From Epichloe hybrida (taxonomy: Eukaryota > Ascomycota > Sordariomycetes > Hypocreales > Clavicipitaceae): a stretch of 64,000 bases of DNA. A program made the position numbers and the translations under genes. The stretch covers positions 1,736,001 to 1,800,000 of the forward strand of contig JAFEKR010000002.1 in NCBI GenBank assembly GCA_019022495.1. The letters are read 5' to 3'. Below, one piece after another: positions 55,701 through 64,000 of this stretch; the stretch's first letter is position 1; each line of letters begins with the position of its first letter. Below the pieces are notes generated by a model. It was given only the letters and a program-made list of their open reading frames with translations. It ran no database searches and was not told where the DNA came from.

Positions 55701-58700
55701 TTTAATAGCTTATAAAGATCCTTTAATAAGCTAGTTATAATATTAAATACTATATAATTAAGAAGCTTACTAAAGTCTATTACTATTATTAGATAAATAG
55801 AAAAGCCCTTAGCTAGTTTAAATTCTCCCTTAAAGATAACTATAACTTTAACTATAAGATTATTATTAATATTATATAGATTAATAGCTAACTAGTCCTT
55901 TATATTATTAATTTAGTAACCTTATTTTAAGCAGCCTAATTCCTTAACCCTAAGAAGTAAAAAGCTTATAATATCTAGGATGTAATTAGAGAGTGCTAGA
56001 TTCATATATATCTAGGCCCTTTAGACTAGATTATTTATAATGCTAGTAATAACTTTACTTTAGCTAAATTTAGGTATTATGCCTGCTTAATATTAATTAA
56101 TATTAATAAGATACCTATTAAAGCCTATAATAGCATTAGAAAGGTTAAAAGATATTATAGACCTCTTCGCTAGGCTTATAATATTATAATAGATTTAATT
56201 AGTAAAGAGATCACTTCTAAGCAGTAACTCTAGATAGCTATTAAAGCTATTAATAACTTAGCAAGCCCTAATAGCCTTATGCTAACCTTACTAGTCTTTA
56301 GAGCCTACCTATAGATAATAGATAAGTTACTACTAAGTGTCTTTATTATTTAATAAGCTAAAGTAATTTAGAAGGTAACTAATAAAGTTTACTATTACCT
56401 AGCTAAGAGATAGGTCTATAAGGCCCTTAGTGCCTAGAATAGCCCTAATATATTACTAATACATTAGCTACTACTATAGGCTAATATATATATATAAAGA
56501 GAAAAAGGCAAATAGCATAGCCCTTATAAGCTATTAGCTACTAATAAGAAAACCTATATAGTTAAGATGCCCTATAGCCTAGCTAAGTTTTACTCTATAG
56601 TAGTAAAGCTATACTATAAGGACCTATAGTATATAAGGGCTAATAAGCAAAGCCTTTAGGATATTAAGGAGTATAACCTAGGCCTAGAGGTCCCTATCTA
56701 TAATATAGCCTTTTCTTACACTATAGCCCCCTCTAATACTATAGTCTTATTATAAGAAAGGGCTAAGGAGGCCTAGGGGAATAAGCTACCTATAAAGGGT
56801 AGTAAGGTAAAGGAAAAAAAGAAAAAGACACTAGTTAAAAGAAAGTAAGGGAGGCTAAGGAAAAACCTTATAGTTTAATTCTTTATTAATAAGGGCATAA
56901 AGAAGCCTATAAAGGCTATTAAGGCTAAAGGTAATCCTATAGGAAGCTATAGAGTTAAAGAACTTATAGTAAGCCTTAAGGTAACTAAAGCTACCTTTAT
57001 AGGAAGCTATAAAGCTAGTGGCCCTAAGGAAGTAAAAGCAAAGGTAACTAAGGCCTAGGTTTATAATCCTAAGGAGCTTATTAAACCTATAAAGCCCCTT
57101 ATATTTATTAATAAAGACTAAGAGAAAGCATTAATTAAGGAGATTATAGCTAGAGAAGTGCTAAATATAGTATTCCTTATAGTAAAAGAAAAGGCTAACT
57201 AAAACCTTACCCTTTAACTTTACTAAGAGGGAAAGATTATAACCTTAGGGAACCCCTTTAAATAATCTAATTAAGCTAAGATTAACGTATTATAAGCTTA
57301 TAATATATTTAGATTTATAATATTCAATCTAGTAAAGTATAGAGGCTACTAGATCTTTAATTCTTATATAGTCTAAGAGATTAAAGGTAAAGGCACTAAA
57401 ACACTATATAAGAAATCACGCCTTATTATATAAGGGCATAATAACAGAGGAAAAGAGGCTATCTTAACCTAATTACTAATAATATAGCAATTAAGCTAAT
57501 AGATTATTATAGCCCTTACTTTGTTATTAAAGCGGAAGGGAATTTACCTTTAGCTATAAGACATTACATAAGCTTATGTTTAATCCTAAATAACCCTAAA
57601 TAGGCTAATTATTATAAAGTTACTAAAGTAAATTACATACCTCTTTCTAAAAGGTATAATAATAGAGGTTATTAAGCCCCTCTATAGGATTGTAAAGGCA
57701 AGAACCCACTAGTAAGTAATATATTTTCGCTACTATAGGGATAATCTTAATATAATAACCTTAATATATAATCCCTGCTTACTAATTATAGCCCTAAATA
57801 ATAAAAACCTCTTTAGTATTATAAGGATATAAATAGATAATACACTAGGCCTTAGTAATAATAACTTCTTTAAGAAAAAAGAAAAAGAGCTTTAGAAGGT
57901 AAAGTTTATAGCTAAAGAAAAACAATGCCTAATAACTAGGAATCCCCTTATCTTTAATAGCTATATCTTAACCTAAAACGCTAATAACTCCTTAACCCTA
58001 ACCTAAAAGGGCTAAAGTTAGAAGATTAAGGAAATTAACCCTTAATTACTAATAGTAAGGCAAGATTACGTAGAGCAAAGAGCCTAAGGAAGTTACATTA
58101 TAATAGTCTATTAACTAAAGGCATTATATAACCTGTTAATTACTATATAACACTAAGAACCCTTTGCTAATAATATCTTATAACTTAATAAACGCCTTAA
58201 GTAGCAAATTAAGCATTAGTAGTAAGGATTATAGTATATCCCCTTAACTCTTAAAGAAGCAAAGCTCTTTATATTTATAAATAGGTCCCTTACTAATAAT
58301 AAAGATCTAAGTTTATAAATCGGATATATTATTATAATTAGTAATAAAGTAATAAAGGGGAATAATACCTTTATCTTAAAAGGGAATGTTATTATATATA
58401 GCTCTATAAAAAGCAAGTGTGTAACCTATAGCACACTTATATCTAAGCTATATAGCATGGTTTAAGGTGCTAATATTATATACGTAATATTTACAACCCT
58501 CTATGTAATCACAGACCGATTAGAGATACCTCGGATCCTGATAATTCTCTATACAAACTCTTTCTTATTATATAAATGCCTTATAAAGCTAGGTATAATA
58601 AAAGAGAAGTGGCTAATAATTAATATTATAGCCCTTTAGCAGTTATATAAGAGGAGGGAAGTCTATGAAGTTAGATAGATTAATAGCGGCGATAATCTAG

Positions 58701-59004
58701 CTAATATAATAACAAAGGCATTACTAAATTTAGCCCTTTTAACCTTAATTAATTTAAATAAATTAATAATTTATATAGAAGGATAAGTTAAGAGACCTAT
58801 AAGGTTAAGCAGAGGGGAGGATTAATATAATAGGTATATAGGTATAGACTATAATAACTAGGTTAATTAAAATAACTAAAGCTATAATAGCTAATAAGAA
58901 CTATGGATTCCTATTAAGGGATTTACTTATATACACTTTCCTTTAATCTGATTTTTATTACGTTTTTAGGCTCCTTTAGCCACGAAGAAAAGAGAGAGTG
59001 CTAG
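52739..59004 (+). pseudogene. Second copia gag-pol remnant
   Basis: Plus-strand translation at ~57,825-58,010 gives IDNTLGLSNNNFFKKKEKEL, FIAKEKQCLITRNPLIFNS; this matches a fungal copia clade in which the usual YVDD is replaced by QTDDTL. At 58,250-58,790 a copia RNase H remnant follows: IFINRSLTNNKDLSL, IGYIIIISNK, SSIKSKCVTYSTLISKLYSM, LYTNSFLLYKCLIKLG, NIITKALLN. The order and strand fit an RT-RNase H end before the 3' LTR. In-frame TAA/TAG stops occur throughout. Residues changed are those reached by C-to-T or G-to-A. Confidence 0.8.
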
Positions 59005-59292
59005 TGTGGCTTCCTTTAGACCTTTAGATAATAGATAGTCTAACTATAGCTAAAGAGTAAAGCTACTAAAGGGATGCACGTAATGCGATTAGATATATTA
59101 CAAGCTACCTCGCTCTGTTAGTAATAGCACTACACTATAGCCTTACTTTTCCCCCTTTTTACTTACTTTCTTTTCTAGCTAGATTCCTCTCCTTCTCCTT
59201 CTTCTTCTCTCTCTTAGTTATTAGCTATTATTATTAACTTCATTGAATTTAACCCCTTCGCACTAGTGCAACGTTCCTTGGTGTAACCAACA
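59005..59292 (+). repeat. Second copia LTR, right (3')
   Basis: 288 bp. The inner start is mutated (CTTTAGACCTTTAGATAATA) while the outer end is preserved (CCCCTTCGCACTAGTGCAAC, CTTGGTGTAACCAACA). Confidence 0.92.
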
Positions 59293-59297
59293 AGTTA

Positions 59298-62200
59298 GTT
59301 ATATTAAAATAAGGATATAAATACTATATTTTATAAAATAGTTAATAATAACTAGAATTATATTATAAGTTTAATTTAAATCTTTTACTAGTAAAAGTCT
59401 AGTAATAAAATCTATTAATAATTCTTAAAAAGGGTAATTAAGCACTAGTAATATAGCTAGCTTACTATATAGTTTATAATACCTTAGTTTTAAAGTCTAA
59501 TAATTTATATAAATACTAATATATACCTTTATATCTTTCTTTATTATTAGCTAATAATATTAGTTTATAATTTAATAAAGAGTTTTACTTACTCCTTAGT
59601 GCCTAGTAATAAGGTTATTATAAGTTAGTAATAAAATTTCTTTTCTTATACTTAGAGAAATAAAAATATAATTCTTAGATATTAATAGCTTAGAGAGTTT
59701 AATTAACTATATCTAGAATATAGCTATATTATTACTTTTAAGTAACTTTAATTAAGCTATAGTAAAGTTATTACCTTACTATACTTTATATAATAAGACT
59801 TAAATTAAGGGTTTTAATTCTAAGCTCTTTTCTAAAAAGTTAGAGTTAAACTTAGAAAAGGTTCTTTAAATAAATTAGATTCTAGCTATAATATCTCTAT
59901 AAGTAATTAGTTTAATAAATACTTCTAGTCTTATAAGAATATAAATAAGTAATATTTTTAAGGGGTACCCTTATTACTTACTAGTAATAACCTATACTAG
60001 TCTATTCTTATTAGAAATAGCTAGTCTAATAGGAAAATTAAAATAATTAAGTAATAAATAATATATATACTAGGTACTAATAGTATTACTATAGCTAGCT
60101 TATTACTTATTAATAGAAGTATAAAAAGTATTAAATAACCTTACTAATATAACTCTTCTAAGATTATCTAGATTATTAGGTTCTTTAAAAATATAGTTAA
60201 GTTATAATTTTTTAAAACCCTAGATATTAGTAATATTATTATAGTATTATTATAACTAACTATTAGTTATACTAAGTAATATTTTTATAAAGCCTATAGC
60301 ACTAATAATATTACTATAGTGTTCCTATTACTTAGTATTTATAAATTTAAATAAAAAGGTAAGAAGTTATATAGTTATTACTTTCTCTTTCCTTACCTTA
60401 CTTATAAAATCTAGTCTTCTTAAAAGTAAGTTAGTAGGATTTAATTTCCTTATATAATATATAATCTTAAAATTAAAAAAATAAAGCTTATTAAGTATAG
60501 TTACTTACTTACTAGTAAGCTTAGGCTTTATAGTAAGGTACTTATAGTTTAAGTAATCTATAATAACTTTAATTATATAAGCTAAATAAGTAAGCTAATA
60601 TCTCTATATATAAAAAGCCTCTTAGATAGCTAATAATTTACTATTAGGTATTAAATATTATAGTTTAGTATTAGTTATTTTCCTTTATATAAATATAACT
60701 AAGTGCTAGTAACCTAGTACTAATATTATAAGTATAGCCCTAATTGTATATCTAGATATATTTATCTTTACTTTAAGATATATAAGTAAGTTAAAATACA
60801 CTAGAATTAGCGCTTTCTAAAATCTTTATTAAAGTTCTCTAAATACTACTAACTTATAGGGTTTTAGTTTAAATATTACTAGTTAATTCCCTTTAAGGTA
60901 ATTTATTAATAAAATAATAACTTTACTATACTATTTAATAAAATAGTAATAAAATCTAGTAAAACTAAGAAATAACTAAATATTAAAAACACTATATAGT
61001 ATTAGCTAGGTTATAATTACTTTAACTCTTACTAAGTCTATTATAATACCTTTCTCTAATATCTTAAAGCCTAAAAATTTAACTTCCTTAACTAAAAATT
61101 AATACTTCTTAAGGTTAATAAAAAGGCTTACCTCCTTAAACCTATATAAAACTTATTTAATATACTTTATATACTCTTTAACCTTACTACTATATATTAG
61201 TATATTATCTAAATAAATAATATAAGTCTTATTAATAAGTCCTTTAAGAGTATTATTAATATACTCCTAAAAATTTACTAATATATTAACTAGTTTAAAT
61301 AGTATTACTAGATATTTAAAGTAGCTATATTAATAATAAAACACTATTTTTTACTTATTACCTAAGTAAATATATAGCTAGTAATATATATCTTTTAAAT
61401 CTAAGACTATAAAAATAACTATACTTACTAATTAATTAAGAATTTTAGTAATAAGGAGTAAAGAGGCCTTATTCTTAATTATAATCTTATTTAAGCCCTT
61501 ATAATCTATATAAAGCCTTAATTTCCCTCCTTTCTTTAAAATAAATAAAATTAGGGCTTTAGCTAAGCTAACTAATCTTTTAATTTACCCTTTAAGCTAT
61601 ATACTTATAAGGTACTCTCTAAGGACCTCTAGCTATCTCTTAGCTAAATTATATATAGGCCTCTAAGGTAGTGTTTTCCTTTTTTCTAATTTAATAATAT
61701 AAGTATAATCTTTTAGTTTAGGAAGCTTACTTACTAACTCTTTAGAAAAAATATCTATAAACTCCTTATATTTTTCTATAATTATTAATATAATGTATTT
61801 AGTACTTTTATTTTAATTTAATATAGCTTCTTTATTACTTATATTTTCTAGAATTAGTATAACTATAATACCTTTGCTTTTTACTATAAATAAGTATACT
61901 CTAGGATTTATATAGCTACTTTACTATTTATTTATATATTTATTACTACTAAGTCCTTTAATTAGCCTTTTTCTTTTCCTTTTTAATTCTTATTTTCTAG
62001 AATACTTAGCCTAATCTTTATTACTTCTAATAATAAAGTAATTACTACTATTTTTTTCTTATTATATACTTACTACTTACTATAAGTAAAGAAAAGATAT
62101 TTTATTATTACTAGATATCTCTAGTATTTATACTTCTAATATATAATTATAGGTAAATACACTTTAATCTAGTCTATACTTAAAATTATCCCTTTACTTA

Positions 62201-63779
62201 TATTAGTAATAAAGTAACTAACTTAATAAACCTTTATAAATCCTATACTATTTTTTATCTTTATTAATTTTTTTAAGATTTCTTAATATTAAATTACTTT
62301 TTTACTTATACTCTCTAGTATTTTATTTAATTAGATTATATTTTTCTAATCCTTTTTTAATAATAATTTTAGATAAATTATTAAAGACTATATACTTATA
62401 TTAAATAGCGCTTATATAGCTAACTACTAATTATCTTATTATAGAGATACCTATATCCTTATTTTATTATCTATAAGGTACTTTATAGTAAGATTATATT
62501 CCTAGGTTTATACTAATTAAACTAGTATTATATTAGGAAATATAGCTTTATTACTACTTTTACTATACTTTTTAGTTATATACCTAGTACTTTTATAAGT
62601 AAAATAATCTAATGCTTAATAAGCTAGTAATATATACCTAGGCTTTTTATATTTATAGTATACTAGGGATAATTTTTTCCCTTAATCTTTACTTTATTAC
62701 TATACTTTATTTATAAGTAATATAAAATAAGAGTATTATCTCTTTCTTTTAAAGTCTTAACTTTTTTTATTACTTTAGCCTAAGCCTATTATAACCTTTG
62801 CTTTCTTACCTTAGCCTTATAGTTAGCTTTAGGTTATTAAAATCTCTTAACTAATTATTTACTTTCTTATAGTATTATTTAAGCTATTTAAAAAGATTAT
62901 AATTCTTAGATATATAGGGATTTCTTTAAGTAACTTAGCTTTTATCTTATCCTAGGCTTATATAAAGGATTAAAATAATTAGTTATTTTTATATTTAAGA
63001 TTTAGTAATAATCTTATTACTTCTAAGTGTTTTATACTTATATTTATTATTCTAGTTTTTAGCTATTCTAGAAAATTTACCTAGGTAATTAATAAATAAT
63101 TTATATACCTATCTATAGCTATATAATATATTTACTATTAATTTATATTACTAGCTAGGTAGCTACCTATATATACTACCTTAGTTATATTATCCTTTAA
63201 GGTATAGTAATTTAATTTAAATAATATATTTAAGTTTACTAAGAAATTCTATAGGCTTTTATATATTTTCTCTTTATATATAAGTATTTTTATCTATATT
63301 TTAATAAGACTACCTAACTATATAATTACTACTAAGTTACTATAAACTATAGGTAAAATTATAGCTAATATTTAAGGGGTAATTATAAGTCTAGATTAAG
63401 GGGTAATTATAGGTCTAGTTTAAGGTCTAGCTAATCCTAGATTTACCTTAAGCTCTCTAATTTATACCTTTATTTATAAGACCTCTTATCTTCTCTAAAG
63501 GTAATATAGCTTAGCTTATATAACCTTATAGTATTATTATAATACCCTTTTTTCTTTAGTTATATTATCTATACCTTTACCTAAATTAGGATTAAGTAGT
63601 ATTTATTATACCTTATTATTATCTATGGTTTTAGATTATAGGGGTTCTTTAACTTCTTAATTATCTATAGCTTTATTATTATAAGGTACTAATATATTTC
63701 TTATAAATCTTTAAAGCATTAGCTATATAATAATCTAGCTAATAGTTTATATCCTTAAAAAGGTTAAGAGAGATTAATT
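59298..63779 (-). pseudogene. Second gypsy gag-pol remnant with reverse transcriptase
   Basis: The minus strand at 61,590-61,190 carries the run ALILFILKKGGKLRLYIDY, KGLNKIIIKNKASLLLI, LDLKDIYY, FKYLVILFKLVNI and IIYLDNILIYS, equivalent to the conserved blocks of gypsy reverse transcriptase up to the YLDD motif. Catalytic Asp codons are partly changed to Asn by G-to-A. Gag and protease should lie from 63.7 kb downward but are unreadable. Confidence 0.75.
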
Positions 63780-64000
63780 TATTATAGCTTATACTAAAAG
63801 GTTATAAATAAAGTAATAGCTAAGACTATTATAATTACTACTAGATAAATACTAGCTAGGGGTAAGTATATAAAGGTTTTAATCTCTAACCTAGCACTAA
63901 TAATATATATAGTCTTTAATAAATAACCTGCTTTATAAGCATATAGCTATCTTATAGCTAGCTAGCCTCTTTGTTATTTATATAGCTTAAAGGTTCTTTA
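63780..64000 (-). repeat. Second gypsy LTR, right copy (cut by window end)
   Basis: 221 bp matching 49319-49539. Its visible part is the inner end of the LTR and is heavily mutated, as expected from the pattern seen in the other elements. Confidence 0.85.

Larger units (their letters stand above)
52451..59292 (+). mobile_element. Second copia-type LTR retrotransposon, nested in the second gypsy element
   Basis: 288-bp LTRs (52451-52738 and 59005-59292) begin TGTGGCTTCC and end ACCAACA, and are flanked by the duplication AGTTA (52446-52450 and 59293-59297). Total length is 6842 bp. Coding direction is plus, shown by the reverse-transcriptase/RNase H remnant and a polypurine tract (GAAGAAAAGAGAGAGTG) just before the right LTR. 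RIP-mutated, but with better-preserved patches. Confidence 0.92.
49319..64000 (-). mobile_element. Second gypsy-type LTR retrotransposon (truncated by window end)
   Basis: The sequence from 49319 (TGTCACGGCTTGCACC) and that from 63780 (TATTATAGCTTATACT) align over all 221 bp available, so they are the two LTRs of one element. The minus strand at 61,190-61,590 translates as LYIDYKGLNKIIIKNKA ... LDLKDIYY ... IIYLDNILIYSS, a gypsy reverse transcriptase. Coding direction is therefore minus. A 6.8-kb copia element is inserted in it. Without that, about 7.8 kb plus the rest of the right LTR remains. The sequence is heavily RIP-mutated. Confidence 0.88.

Noticed and set aside
58216..58416. 66-residue minus-strand ORF
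   Set aside because: It is antisense to the copia RNase H remnant, which reads on the plus strand.
30225..64000. Possibility that the AT-rich half is mitochondrial DNA or a foreign contaminant
   Set aside because: Defined nuclear-type LTR elements with target duplications, inserted in a normal nuclear gene, explain the base composition through RIP.

Overview
The window looks like nuclear DNA of a filamentous ascomycete, probably a Sordariomycete and perhaps Hypocreales (the order is inference). The evidence is intron-poor genes with short GT-AG introns (53-233 nt), an SSK1 response regulator, fungal-type F-box, kinase-like, class 3 lipase and acid sphingomyelinase genes, and a large block showing the C-to-T / G-to-A, TpA-rich decay of repeat-induced point mutation (RIP).

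Bases 1-30,224 are a normal gene region. In order: a mitochondrial small-ribosomal-subunit protein (Bot1/mS45, partial, -); SSK1 of the HOG stress pathway (-); a CCDC97-like protein (+); tRNA-Glu(CTC) (-); a broken GH43 glycosidase (+); about 2.8 kb of simple-repeat-rich intergenic DNA; a proline-rich conserved protein (+); a secreted six-cysteine protein (-); a DAG-lipase-like class 3 lipase (-) whose last coding stretch, carrying the probable catalytic histidine, is out of frame; a small cysteine-rich protein (+); a 69-bp tandem-repeat block that forms the 3' end of an F-box gene (-); an unrecognised two-exon gene (-); a broken kinase-like gene (+); a five-exon acid sphingomyelinase (-); a possible degraded gene; and the C-terminal half of an aminoglycoside-phosphotransferase (APH)-family gene (-).

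Bases 30,225-48,675 are a three-level transposon nest inserted exactly inside that APH gene. A Ty1/copia-type LTR element (269-bp LTRs, 5-bp target duplication CATGG) carries a gypsy-type LTR element (217-bp LTRs, duplication CCCTT). The gypsy element carries three short hAT-like elements, each with terminal inverted repeats and a perfect 8-bp duplication. Taking out the copia element and one target copy brings the two halves of the APH gene together in frame. The N-terminal half lies at 48,676-49,104.

Bases 49,319-64,000 hold a second gypsy-type element (-), cut by the window end, with a second copia-type element (+, 288-bp LTRs, duplication AGTTA) inside it. Nearly all of 30.3-64 kb is RIP-degraded and no intact transposon ORF survives. 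In all four LTR elements the outermost part of each visible LTR is much less mutated than the inner part.

The strongest observations are the precisely reconstructable nest that splits the APH gene, the spared outer LTR ends, the hAT-like family with TAGTGTAG arrays, and the lipase frameshift before its catalytic histidine. I see no new multi-gene enzymatic system.
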